Positions 25,590 through 34,055 of a stretch of DNA of 64,000 bases are shown one piece after another. A program made the translations under genes and the position numbers. Position 1 is the stretch's first letter; each line of letters begins with the position of its first letter. The DNA is taken from contig CP150183.1 in NCBI GenBank assembly GCA_037965595.1, forward strand, positions 1,240,001 to 1,304,000. Reading direction: 5' to 3'. Below the pieces are notes generated by a model. The model saw only the letters and a program-made list of their open reading frames with translations. It searched no databases and was not told the DNA's origin. The stretch is from Alkalihalobacillus sp. FSL W8-0930 (GTDB lineage Bacteria > Bacillota > Bacilli > Bacillales > Bacillaceae_D).

Positions 25590-26873
25590 GTGAAAATTCA
25601 TATTGTACAAAAAGGAGATACGCTTTGGAAGCTTTCAAAAGCGTATGGTGTTGATTTCACGGAATTAAAGAAAGCTAACTCACAGCTTGCTAATCCGGAT
25701 ATGATCATGCCTGGAATGAAGATTAAGATTCCTTCAGGCAGTGTCGCTGTTAAGAAAGAAGCAGGGGTTGCAAAGGATTATTCCAAGGAAACAGTTAAAC
25801 CTAAGGAAAGTAAAAAAGAACAAGTGAAGGTTGAGGCAACACCAAAAAAAGAAGTCAAAAAACCTTCAATGCCTAAAGCGCCACCTGTTATGATGCCGCA
25901 TAAACCGGCAAAGGAAACAACTAAAAATTATCAAGCTAATATGAACATTTATATGCAGGAGAAACCGGCAAATACACCACCGCCTCCCCCTAAAAAGACA
26001 GCGGAAAAACCAACGGCTCAAAAGCCGGTACAAACAAAAGGAACATCAGAACCAAATGTAAAACCAACAGTACAAAAGGGTAGTCAACCAAATCAAAGTA
26101 AGCCTACTGCCCAACAAGGAGCAATGAAACCGAATCAAGGCATGCCTACTGCTCAAAAAGGGTCCGTGAACCCTAATCAAGCCTGGCCAACAGCCCAACA
26201 AGGAGCAATGAAACCAAACCAAGGTGCACCAGCTGCCCAACAAGGGTCCATGAACCCGAACCAAGGCATGCCAACTGCCCAGCAAGGAGCAATGAGCCCA
26301 AACCAAGGGTGGCCAACAGCCCAACAAGGAGCGATGAACCCAAACCAAGGCATGCCCATCGCTCAACAAGGGGCGATGAGTCCAAACCAAGGCTGGCCAA
26401 CAGCCCAACAAGGAGCGATGAACCCGAATCAAGGATGGCCAATGGCGCAGCAAGGGTCTATGATCCCGAATCAACCAATGCCTATGGCACCACAACATAT
26501 GCCTAATCAACCTTGGGGTGGCATGGAGTATGGTACAAAGCAGCATCACTCACCTTATACTCCAATTAGTCCGATGATGCCAGGCTGTGCTCCGTGCTCA
26601 CCGCCTAGACCTCATCATTCAGGCCACCATCATGGTCAATGGCCAATGGGTTCTATGCCGATGTATGGCAATCAACCCAATCCTTACATGCAACCGAGTC
26701 CATATCAGCAGCCTGAGCCATATCAAAATGGATATCAACAGTCAGAAGGATTTGGTTATGCGCCTACTGAGCCAATGATGATGAATCCACAAGGTCAGAT
26801 GATTCCGATGTCAAGATATCAGCAGCCTGAACAGATTAATCAATACAAGGAACAGGATGATTATGAGGATTAA
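25590..26873 (+). CDS. safA: Spore coat morphogenetic protein SafA
   Basis: The 427-residue protein begins with a LysM domain (2-48, KIHIVQKGDTLWKLSKAYGVDFTELKKANSQLANPDMIMPG) that binds the cortex peptidoglycan. A Pro/Lys-rich linker, a 14-residue repeat block (about 172-297) and a Pro/Tyr/Met/His-rich tail follow. SafA organises the inner coat of the spore. The start is GTG with AAAGGG upstream. The repeat block seems longer and more regular than in B. subtilis SafA, and copy number probably varies between strains. Confidence 0.93.
   Translation: MKIHIVQKGDTLWKLSKAYGVDFTELKKANSQLANPDMIMPGMKIKIPSGSVAVKKEAGVAKDYSKETVKPKESKKEQVKVEATPKKEVKKPSMPKAPPVMMPHKPAKETTKNYQANMNIYMQEKPANTPPPPPKKTAEKPTAQKPVQTKGTSEPNVKPTVQKGSQPNQSKPTAQQGAMKPNQGMPTAQKGSVNPNQAWPTAQQGAMKPNQGAPAAQQGSMNPNQGMPTAQQGAMSPNQGWPTAQQGAMNPNQGMPIAQQGAMSPNQGWPTAQQGAMNPNQGWPMAQQGSMIPNQPMPMAPQHMPNQPWGGMEYGTKQHHSPYTPISPMMPGCAPCSPPRPHHSGHHHGQWPMGSMPMYGNQPNPYMQPSPYQQPEPYQNGYQQSEGFGYAPTEPMMMNPQGQMIPMSRYQQPEQINQYKEQDDYED
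26103..26480 (+). repeat. 42-bp in-frame tandem repeats in safA
   Basis: Nine consecutive 42-base units code for P-T-A-Q-Q-G-A-M-x-P-N-Q-G-W/M, with degenerate partial units on both sides. Units alternate between endings GW and GM, which suggests two-unit (84-bp) expansion. Confidence 0.95.
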
Positions 26874-26918
26874 TTTTTAATCCTTACATTGTGCCCAAGA
26901 ACTAACAGTGTAAGATAA

Positions 26919-26952
26919 GCCTCCTTTAGACAAAATAATGTCGAAAGGAGGC
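26919..26952 (+). promoter_or_regulatory. Hairpin that hides the coxA-like ribosome site
   Basis: GCCTCCTTT (26919) pairs with AAAGGAGGC (26944), and GAC/GTC extends the stem after one mismatch, leaving an 8-base loop. The right arm is itself the ribosome site of the next gene, 11 bases before its ATG. No T-run follows, so it is not a normal terminator. Confidence 0.65.
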
Positions 26953-26962
26953 AAAAACAAAT

Positions 26963-27892
26963 ATGAAGAAACTAACGCTTACTGTAACAACAGCCGTACT
27001 TTTATCAACTGGACTTTTAGGTGCATGTGGAAATAACGACAATTCGGGTGCAAATTCTCAGGGGATGAATCACTCAAATCGTACGCATATGAATTCAGAG
27101 GGTCCAGTCACAGATATGATGACTCCAGATGATGGATACGCAGGAATGCGTGGAAATCGTTATGGGACAAACTATCAGGGTGGCACTTACGGACAAGGCA
27201 ATTATAGTGGCATGAATGGTACAAATGATCAAGGTGGCATGCATGGTCAAAACGATCGTGGTGGCGCTTATGGTAAGAACCAAAATCGTGGCTTGAAAAT
27301 GGACGGAACAAGCGTCAAACGCTCAAACTACGAGAACCGTAACCATATGAAGGGTCTTTCACGTGGAATTACAGGTAACGACCGTGTCGGTATGATTGAC
27401 GATAACGGGATGATTTACCGTGGTGCTACACGTATGGAAACAGGTCACGGGAAAAAACTTCCTCGAGACAGTCGTTTTGGTGTAGAAAGCCGTGACAACA
27501 TGCATAATCAAAACGCGCGTTCAAATGCCATGAACTATGCAGATGATTATGATGGCAAAACGGTTGAAAACGTTCGTTCACATGTTGCAAAAATGGACGG
27601 CATAAAAGATGCTCGTGTAGTATCATATGGCGACCAAGTTGTCATTGCAGTTATGGAAGATGGGAAACACAAAGAAGACGTAAGTGAGAAGATTAAAAAT
27701 GAAGTAAAAGATTTAACGAACGGGAAAGATGTACGAGTTCTAACCGATTCAGAAGCCTTTAACAAAGTACAAAATGCTGACGACAAGCTACGAAATGGCG
27801 AAGCGTTTGATAATGTCCGCAACACAATGGACGATATGATGAAAGACTTGGGCGATGCTGCAAAACGTCCTTTTGAAGGAATGCGTCGTTAA
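26963..27892 (+). CDS. YhcN/YlaJ-family spore lipoprotein (CoxA-like)
   Basis: The 309-residue protein has a lipoprotein signal with lipobox LLGAC (Cys 22). A long Gly/Asn/Met/Tyr-rich low-complexity region (about 25-180) follows, then a YhcN/YlaJ domain (about 190-275, with VENVRSHVAKMDGIKDARVVSYGDQVVIAV). B. subtilis coxA, a cortex protein of this family, lies next to safA, so this is probably its counterpart, though much longer than the roughly 200-residue CoxA. It is likely located in the forespore or spore cortex region. Confidence 0.8.
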   Translation: MKKLTLTVTTAVLLSTGLLGACGNNDNSGANSQGMNHSNRTHMNSEGPVTDMMTPDDGYAGMRGNRYGTNYQGGTYGQGNYSGMNGTNDQGGMHGQNDRGGAYGKNQNRGLKMDGTSVKRSNYENRNHMKGLSRGITGNDRVGMIDDNGMIYRGATRMETGHGKKLPRDSRFGVESRDNMHNQNARSNAMNYADDYDGKTVENVRSHVAKMDGIKDARVVSYGDQVVIAVMEDGKHKEDVSEKIKNEVKDLTNGKDVRVLTDSEAFNKVQNADDKLRNGEAFDNVRNTMDDMMKDLGDAAKRPFEGMRR

Positions 27893-27895
27893 TAA

Positions 27896-27930
27896 GAAAA
27901 ATCGATGAGGAAACTCATCGATTTTTTCTT
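27896..27930. terminator. Bidirectional terminator
   Basis: AAAAATCGATGAG and CTCATCGATTTTT with a GAAA loop lie between the convergent coxA-like gene and sugar operon. Confidence 0.9.
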
Positions 27931-28766
27931 TACCCTTTAATACCAGTAAAAGTAATCCCACGTATAAATGTTTTTTGCATGAAAAAGAACAAAATAATGA
28001 TAGGAAGAGTCATTAACGTTGATACAGCCATCATCATATGCCATTGTGACCCTTGTTGATTTTGGAACTGTTGAAGTCCTAGTGAAAGTGTGTAAGACGT
28101 TTCATTTGTTAAATAGATGAGAGGTCCAAGAAAGTCAGTCCAGGAAGCCATAAATTGAAATAGGGCGATAGCTAACACTGCTGGCCTTGCGAGTGGGAAC
28201 ATGATTTGCCAATAGATTCGCCATTCACTGGCTCCATCAATCTTTGCAGCTTCGCGTAAAGTATCCGGTAGCCCCTTAAAAAATTGTCTTAATAAGAAGA
28301 TCGAAAACGGAACTCCAAAGAAGGCCGGGACGATCAAAGGTAAATTTGTCCCCACCCATCCAAGCTGATTAAAAAGAAGGAAAAGGGGGATCATTGTTAC
28401 TTGAGCAGGTATCATCATCACCCCAATAGTAATGACAAACAATACATTTCGTCCGCGCCATTTTAATTTTGCAAAGCTATAAGCAACGATAGGGCAACTA
28501 ATCATGACACCAATCGTACTTAGAATGGTGATAACCGCCGTGTTAAACGTATATTTCCAGAATGGAATATACTTTGTCGCTTCAACATAATTCTCCCATT
28601 GAATAGGTCGCGGGATGAATTCTGGTGGGAAGCTAAACACTTGTGTGAGAGGTTTTAACGAAGTCGATACCATCCATATAAAAGGGACGAGGAATAGGAC
28701 GGAAGCTAAGATCAACACGGAATGAGCATAAATTGTCTTCATTCTTTTTTGGGTGATAGCACTCAT
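27930..28766 (-). CDS. CUT1 sugar ABC transporter permease (MalG type)
   Basis: The 278-residue protein has six membrane helices and the inner-membrane permease EAA motif around LREAAKIDGASEWRIYWQIMFPLARPA, the contact to the ATPase. It starts after AAAGGAGG. It is the last gene of a five-gene operon read leftward (isomerase, dehydrogenase, binding protein, two permeases). No ATPase gene is present, so a shared MsmX-type ATPase is expected. Confidence 0.92.
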   Translation of the reverse strand: MSAITQKRMKTIYAHSVLILASVLFLVPFIWMVSTSLKPLTQVFSFPPEFIPRPIQWENYVEATKYIPFWKYTFNTAVITILSTIGVMISCPIVAYSFAKLKWRGRNVLFVITIGVMMIPAQVTMIPLFLLFNQLGWVGTNLPLIVPAFFGVPFSIFLLRQFFKGLPDTLREAAKIDGASEWRIYWQIMFPLARPAVLAIALFQFMASWTDFLGPLIYLTNETSYTLSLGLQQFQNQQGSQWHMMMAVSTLMTLPIIILFFFMQKTFIRGITFTGIKG

Positions 28767-28781
28767 ATTCTTGAACCTCCT

Positions 28782-29717
28782 TTAATCTCCTTGGTAATGT
28801 ACCCAACGTTTTGATGTCCAGAAGACAAAAGCTGTTAATCCCATGATGATGATGAAGAGTATCCAGGCCATTGCTGAAGCATATCCCATCCGGAAATAAT
28901 TAAAAGCGTTATCATATAAATACATAACGTAGAAAGTTAAAGAATCGGCGGGGCTACCCGAACCATTTGTCATTGTATAAGGCAGGGTAAACTGTTGGAA
29001 TGCTCCTATGAATCCCATGACAAGATTAAAGAAAATAACTGGAGTTAAAAGTGGGAGTGTAATTTTGAAGGTTTTTTGTAGAAAGCTTGCACCATCAACA
29101 TCTGCTGCTTCATAATATTCTTCAGAGATATCGCCAAGTCCGGCTAGGTAAATAATAATTGCTTGGCCCATGCCCCACAAAGACATAAGAATTAGGGAAG
29201 GTTTTGACCAGAATGTACTACCCAGCCATGCGGGTCCATCAATACCGATGAATTCAAGACCAGCATTTATGAGCCCAAACTCTGGGTTCAACAACCATAT
29301 CCAGAGAATAGCTAGCGCAACATGTGGGACAAGTGTCGGTAGGAAAAAGATTGTCCGATACACCGACATTCCTTTTATTTTCATATTTAACACCATGGCT
29401 AAAGCAACGCCAAATATAATGCTTAGAGGAACAAAAAGGACTGCAAAATAAATGGTGTTACCTATAGATATCCAAAACAATTCATCAGTCATAAGCTCTT
29501 TATAGTTACTCATACCAACGAAATCTCCAGCCTGAAAAATACTATAATCCGTGAAGCTGTAGTAAATGGAGGAGATCAGCGGATATGCAAAAAACAATAA
29601 AAGCCCTATAACCCAGGGTGAGGCAAACAACCAACCTGTTAACGTCTCATTTGAACGTTTTGATTTAGGAGCACGAGCCATTTTTTTATTAACGGTAAGC
29701 TTTTGACCTGTTTTCAT
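28782..29717 (-). CDS. CUT1 sugar ABC transporter permease (MalF type)
   Basis: The 311-residue permease has six to seven membrane helices and the EAA-type loop YYEAADVDGASFLQKTFKITLPLLTP. It pairs with the downstream MalG-type permease, 15 bases away. GGAGGG with 7 bases of spacing supports ATG 29717; the frame is open five codons further. The substrate cannot be read from the sequence. Confidence 0.92.
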   Translation of the reverse strand: MKTGQKLTVNKKMARAPKSKRSNETLTGWLFASPWVIGLLLFFAYPLISSIYYSFTDYSIFQAGDFVGMSNYKELMTDELFWISIGNTIYFAVLFVPLSIIFGVALAMVLNMKIKGMSVYRTIFFLPTLVPHVALAILWIWLLNPEFGLINAGLEFIGIDGPAWLGSTFWSKPSLILMSLWGMGQAIIIYLAGLGDISEEYYEAADVDGASFLQKTFKITLPLLTPVIFFNLVMGFIGAFQQFTLPYTMTNGSGSPADSLTFYVMYLYDNAFNYFRMGYASAMAWILFIIIMGLTAFVFWTSKRWVHYQGD

Positions 29718-29752
29718 TTCAAATCCCTCCACTCAAAATTAGCGAGCGACGA

Positions 29753-31057
29753 CTACTGTCTCTCGTTTACTCGTTTGTGGACCTTTTTAAGCAACTCTTC
29801 TGACTCTCCTCTGCCGTGAATTGCGTATTCTACCATTTTGTCAAGTTGGTTCCATAAAAATTGCCCGTTTGCAATAGGAGGACGCGCATTCGATTGAGGA
29901 AGGATATCAATAAATTCGCTCATAATAGGATCATCTCGATACAAATCCTCATTTACGGTATCGATCACAGACATTTGATTATCCATTTCATTAAATGTTC
30001 GTTGACCTTCCTCACTACCAAAGTACTTCATGAATTCCCAGGCCTCGTCTTGATTCTTCGCTCCTTTTGGCATAATTAATGACATACCTCCAGACCAAGT
30101 TGAGAATTGATCACCAGTTGGAGTAGGAATTGGAGTGACTCCGAAGTTTAAATCTGGATTGTATTGTTTAATGTTTGAGATAGCAAAGGGACCGTCAATT
30201 TTCATGCTGTATAATTCAAGGTTAAAAGGGTCCATTTCGTTGCTTCCTTGTGCAGTATCAAAACTAGTAATCGTAGCAGCATCATATTTTTCTGCAAAAC
30301 TGACTAACCATTCAAGAGCTTCAACATTTTTAGGATCTGTAAGCGTTAATTCTCCTGTTTCTTCATCATAAAACTCGCCACCAAAGGCCCAACCCCATGT
30401 ATAAAACCACCCTTGAGCAGTCCATGGAACCATGCCAATCTGTTTTATGTTACCGCTTTCAAAAGTCGTTAGACGTTCTATAGCATCTTCTAATTCATTA
30501 ATTGAAGCTGGAGGATTTTCAGGATCTAGGCCAACTTCTTCAAAGCGATCCTTATTGTAGAACAACAATCGTGAATCGGTTGTTAGGGGAATGGCATAAT
30601 ATTCATCATCGTACATGGTTTCAAGTGAAGCATAATCGTAGTATTTCTCCATCTCAAATTGATCCCGTTCGATAAATGGTGTCAAGGATTCAAGTGAATT
30701 CTCGGAGGCATATTGTGCAACCTTAAACCGATCAAAATGAGCTAGATCAGGAGGGTTACCGCCGGCAATAGCCGTTAGTAACCGTTGATCGTCTCCTTCA
30801 GATGAAGCGCTGTATATAGCTTGGACGAAGATTTCACCCTGACTCCTATTAAAGTCCTCTACAACTTGTTCAAGAGCTTCTTGGCCTCTTCCTGTAAGGT
30901 TATGCCAGTAAGAAACCGTTGTTTTACCTTCGACAGAAATAGGTACTTCAATTTCTTCTGTAGCCTCTTGAGTTTGACAGCCGGCAGTGATTAAAATTGT
31001 ACTGAATCCAATGCAATACAAGGAACGTTTATAAGCAGTTACGTTCATCATAGCCAA
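29753..31057 (-). CDS. Sugar-binding lipoprotein of CUT1 transporter
   Basis: The 434-residue protein has a signal peptide with lipobox ITAGC and then a family 1 solute-binding fold (TVSYWHNLTGRGQEALEQVVEDFN..., FDRFKVAQYA, IPLTTDSRLLFYNKD, WSGGMSLIMPKGAKNQDEAWEFMKYF). It is tethered outside the membrane and feeds the two permeases. The start seems to be TTG, 9 bases after AAGGAG; ATGs follow two and three codons later. It is 13 bases after the dehydrogenase gene, within the operon. Confidence 0.92.
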   Translation of the reverse strand: MAMMNVTAYKRSLYCIGFSTILITAGCQTQEATEEIEVPISVEGKTTVSYWHNLTGRGQEALEQVVEDFNRSQGEIFVQAIYSASSEGDDQRLLTAIAGGNPPDLAHFDRFKVAQYASENSLESLTPFIERDQFEMEKYYDYASLETMYDDEYYAIPLTTDSRLLFYNKDRFEEVGLDPENPPASINELEDAIERLTTFESGNIKQIGMVPWTAQGWFYTWGWAFGGEFYDEETGELTLTDPKNVEALEWLVSFAEKYDAATITSFDTAQGSNEMDPFNLELYSMKIDGPFAISNIKQYNPDLNFGVTPIPTPTGDQFSTWSGGMSLIMPKGAKNQDEAWEFMKYFGSEEGQRTFNEMDNQMSVIDTVNEDLYRDDPIMSEFIDILPQSNARPPIANGQFLWNQLDKMVEYAIHGRGESEELLKKVHKRVNERQ

Positions 31058-31070
31058 GCGGCATCACTCC

Positions 31071-32180
31071 TTAGATGGAAGTAGTGGATTCTTCTTTCTG
31101 ATCAAAATAAATCGTTTTGCCCGTTTTGGATGACTCATAAATCGCCTCTAAGATTTCGCTGACAACGAGTGCCTGCTCCGGTTTTACAAATGGTTCTTTG
31201 TCTTCTAAAATGGCTTCAATCCAAAGTCTTGCCTCACGATCAGCCTGGCTTTCTGACCCACCATCGTAATAAGCTACGCCACCAGCATTCAAATCTGGTT
31301 TCGTCACATACAGTCTGCTAAGCTTTTCACCGTTAATGCGAAGACCATCGCGCATATCTGCACCTGCTTTTGTTCCGCAAAGCGTGGTTTTGGCTTCGTC
31401 CACATCCAATGTATTTAAAGCCCAACTAGCTTCAAGTGTAACAGTAGCTCCATTCTCCATTGTAATAAAGGCGAACGCAGAATCTTCTACTGTAAACTCT
31501 TTAGGGTCCCACGGCCCGAACGCATTTGCTGCATTTTCAGTTTGAGAAAGCTTGTAGTATACATTTCCAACGACACTTTTGACTTTGTAATTGTTCATCG
31601 TCCAAAGCGTCAGATCGATTGCATGAGTCCCAATATCAATAAGTGGACCGCCACCTTGTTCGTCTTCATTTAAGAACACCCCCCAGGTTGGAACGGCTCT
31701 TCGTCTAACAGCGTGAGCCTTTGCATAATACACTTCACCTAATTCATCCTGATCCACTAATTCTTTCAGGTAAAGAGAATCATTCCGGTAACGATTGTCG
31801 TAGCCAATGGTCAGTTTTTTACCCGTACGTTTTGATACTTCAACCATTTCACGAGCTTCTTCTGCTGATTTAGCCATCGGCTTCTCGCAGAGTACGTGCT
31901 TGTCAGCTTCCATCGCAGCAATACTAATGTAAGAGTGTGATTTATTTGGTGTGCAGACGTGAACAACGTCAATGGATGGATCTTTTAATAGTTCCGTATA
32001 GTCTGTGTATACCTTGGCGTCCTCTGTTCCGTATTCTTCTGCTGCTTTTTGCGCTTTATCATAAACGATGTCACAGAAAGCCACCATCTCAACTTCCTTC
32101 ACCTTTGCAAGGCTTGGCATTTGTTTCCCATTTGCAATTCCACCGCAACCAATCATTCCAACACGTACAACTCTTTCCAT
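31071..32180 (-). CDS. Gfo/Idh/MocA-family oxidoreductase
   Basis: The 369-residue NAD(P)-dependent dehydrogenase starts with the Rossmann motif VGMIGCGGIANGKQMPSL and carries HVLCEKPMAKSAEEA (EKP motif) and GGGPLIDIGTHAIDL with the catalytic histidine. Family members oxidise a sugar hydroxyl. AAAGGAG is ideally spaced for ATG 32180. Between the isomerase and binding-protein genes it probably acts on the imported sugar; a 3-keto pathway as in the E. coli ycj cluster is one possibility. Confidence 0.92.
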   Translation of the reverse strand: MERVVRVGMIGCGGIANGKQMPSLAKVKEVEMVAFCDIVYDKAQKAAEEYGTEDAKVYTDYTELLKDPSIDVVHVCTPNKSHSYISIAAMEADKHVLCEKPMAKSAEEAREMVEVSKRTGKKLTIGYDNRYRNDSLYLKELVDQDELGEVYYAKAHAVRRRAVPTWGVFLNEDEQGGGPLIDIGTHAIDLTLWTMNNYKVKSVVGNVYYKLSQTENAANAFGPWDPKEFTVEDSAFAFITMENGATVTLEASWALNTLDVDEAKTTLCGTKAGADMRDGLRINGEKLSRLYVTKPDLNAGGVAYYDGGSESQADREARLWIEAILEDKEPFVKPEQALVVSEILEAIYESSKTGKTIYFDQKEESTTSI

Positions 32181-32199
32181 TATGAACACTCTCCTTTTA

Positions 32200-32946
32200 T
32201 TATAAAATTGTTTTTAAGTATGAAGCACTTTTAGTAATGGATTCTAATTGATCCATTGTAAATTCCTCTTGTTCGACGATAAACCAGTCAATATGATAGG
32301 GGCGTGCAGCGGCGACGATGGATTGAAAATCCATGATGCCCGATCCGATTTCTACATTACGTTTTTCAGTCAAATTGTTCATATCCTTTATATGCAGAGC
32401 TTGGATACGCTGCTGATAACGATTAATCCAATCCACCGTTTTTAGACCTGTGACTTCAAGCCAATACGTGTCAAGCTCCATTTGAACATGTTCCGACTCG
32501 CTATGTGAGAAGAGTAGGTCAAGGCCATAATGACCATCAAATGTTTGAAGCTCAATATCATGATTGTGATAGCCAAATGCTATGCCATGACGCTTGCATG
32601 ACTCTCCGATACGCGAGAACAATTCAGCTGTTTTTTTGTAGGCATCCAAAGAATTCCGGTAATGAGCAGGTAAACCTGGACAAACGATGAAAGGGTTTTC
32701 AATTTCGAGCGAATCATGAATCACTTGATCAAGATTTGATTCAAGCTCATTAATGCCAACATGACTACCAGCTACCTGCAGCTGATTTGCATCAAGATGT
32801 TTTTTTAATTCTTTACTTGGGACACCGAAGTATCCAGCAAACTCAACACCGTCATACCCAGCCTTTGCAACATCTGCAAGCGTGCCGATAAAATTATCTG
32901 CGCAACGTTCTTTTAATGAATAAAGCTGTAATCCAATTTTACTCAT
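32200..32946 (-). CDS. Sugar phosphate isomerase/epimerase (TIM barrel)
   Basis: The 248-residue xylose-isomerase-like TIM barrel begins IGLQLYSLKERC. Likely metal ligands are in CKRHGIAFGYHNHDIELQ, MELDTYWLEVTG, ALHIKDM and WFIVEQEEF. Such enzymes epimerise or isomerise keto sugars, or cleave 3-keto glycosides. It is the first gene of the operon, and the divergent araC-type gene lies 122 bases away. Confidence 0.88.
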   Translation of the reverse strand: MSKIGLQLYSLKERCADNFIGTLADVAKAGYDGVEFAGYFGVPSKELKKHLDANQLQVAGSHVGINELESNLDQVIHDSLEIENPFIVCPGLPAHYRNSLDAYKKTAELFSRIGESCKRHGIAFGYHNHDIELQTFDGHYGLDLLFSHSESEHVQMELDTYWLEVTGLKTVDWINRYQQRIQALHIKDMNNLTEKRNVEIGSGIMDFQSIVAAARPYHIDWFIVEQEEFTMDQLESITKSASYLKTIL

Positions 32947-33005
32947 TCAGACACACCTTTCTGATCTTTTCTTAAGTAAAAATGTATCATGAGGAGAACA
33001 CAGGT

Positions 33006-33034
33006 GATATAGTGAAACTATTATAAAGTGTCAG
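33006..33034 (-). promoter_or_regulatory. Candidate promoter of the sugar operon
   Basis: On the minus strand CTGACA, a 17-base spacer and TATATC lie 60 bases upstream of the isomerase gene. The 13-bp motif at 33031 overlaps its -35. Confidence 0.45.
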
Positions 33035-33043
33035 ATATTTGTC
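33031..33043. promoter_or_regulatory. Shared 13-bp motif, copy 1 (possible AraC site)
   Basis: TCAGATATTTGTC lies between the divergent isomerase and araC-type genes. An almost identical copy lies at 33978 before the second dehydrogenase gene. Confidence 0.5.
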
Positions 33044-33068
33044 ATTCTTATAAATGGAGTGGATACGT

Positions 33069-33974
33069 ATGATTCAAAAAGAAGTGCAGCATGAGCCAGT
33101 TTTAAAGGAAAGTGCCTTAAAGCAGCCTATTCAATGTCATATGGAACATAGTTCTCCGCTACATCAAATTGCAAAACCACATTTTCATGAAGCGATTGAA
33201 TTGTTGTATTCATTTTCAGGAAAGGCTCGTATCTTTGTTGGCGGTGAAACATTTTTTATGCAAGAAGGGGATTTAGTCATTATCAATTCAAACGAGGTTC
33301 ATTCTATTTATGCAGATGAGGGAGAGGACACGCGATATTTAGTAATTAAACTGGAGCCAGAAGTATTGTATTCAACATCCCGCTCTATTTTTGAATCAAA
33401 ATATGTGCTTCCATTCACCATGGCTAAGACGAGTCCACAAACATTACTTACTAAAAAAGAAACAATCGCGACACGCATTCCTATCATTATTGAAGAGATG
33501 ATGAAAGAGTTCTACATGAAAGAATATGGCTATGATTTTGCGATACGTATTCATATTTGTTCCATTTTCTTAGAAGTTCTTCGTCACTGGAGAAATCAAG
33601 GAGTGGTCGTTCGTGAAACCGATCCTTATAGTGAGACCGAGTTTACACTGATGCGTGAAGTGTTTGATCTCATTGAAAAAAACTATGCATCTCCAATTAC
33701 GGCGAGAGACGCTGCAAAGGAGTGCAAGCTAAGCTACAGTTACTTTTCCCGGAAAATAAAATCAATCACTGGACGTTCATTTACAGAGCTATTAAATTAT
33801 GTGCGAATAACAGAAGCTGAGAAACTGTTATCGACAACAAGTGTAACCATCACAGAAATAGCTGTAACGGTTGGTTATTCAAGTACAAGCTATTTTATTC
33901 AACAATTTAAGCAGTTCAAAAAAAGCTCACCTTATCAATTCAGAAAAAAGCTAGAAGCAAACGATTTGAAATAA
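33069..33974 (+). CDS. AraC-family transcriptional regulator
   Basis: The 301-residue regulator has an N-terminal cupin sensor domain (about 20-100, PHFHEAIELLYSFSGKARIF and GDLVIINSNEVHSI) and a C-terminal pair of HTH motifs (DAAKECKLSYSYFSRKIKSITG and TITEIAVTVGYSSTSYFIQQFKQFKKSSP). It probably senses a sugar and controls the divergent transport operon and the downstream dehydrogenase. GGAGTGGATACGT before ATG 33069 fits better than the upstream ATG 33054, which lies inside the ribosome-site region. Confidence 0.92.
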   Translation: MIQKEVQHEPVLKESALKQPIQCHMEHSSPLHQIAKPHFHEAIELLYSFSGKARIFVGGETFFMQEGDLVIINSNEVHSIYADEGEDTRYLVIKLEPEVLYSTSRSIFESKYVLPFTMAKTSPQTLLTKKETIATRIPIIIEEMMKEFYMKEYGYDFAIRIHICSIFLEVLRHWRNQGVVVRETDPYSETEFTLMREVFDLIEKNYASPITARDAAKECKLSYSYFSRKIKSITGRSFTELLNYVRITEAEKLLSTTSVTITEIAVTVGYSSTSYFIQQFKQFKKSSPYQFRKKLEANDLK

Positions 33975-33977
33975 ATA

Positions 33978-34020
33978 TCAGATTTTTGTCTTGACACCAA
34001 TTGTACATTCTCATTACGAT
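33978..34020 (+). promoter_or_regulatory. Motif copy 2 and promoter of second dehydrogenase
   Basis: TCAGATTTTTGTC (33978-33990) directly abuts a perfect -35 TTGACA (33991-33996); an 18-base spacer and TACGAT follow. An activator bound next to the -35 is typical of AraC proteins. Confidence 0.55.
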
Positions 34021-34055
34021 AAGATTGAAAGCGATTACTTATTGGGAGTGATTCG

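Noticed and set aside
26046-26549. Long antisense ORF in the safA repeats
   Set aside because: It only mirrors the low-complexity repeat of safA; no ribosome site and strongly biased composition.
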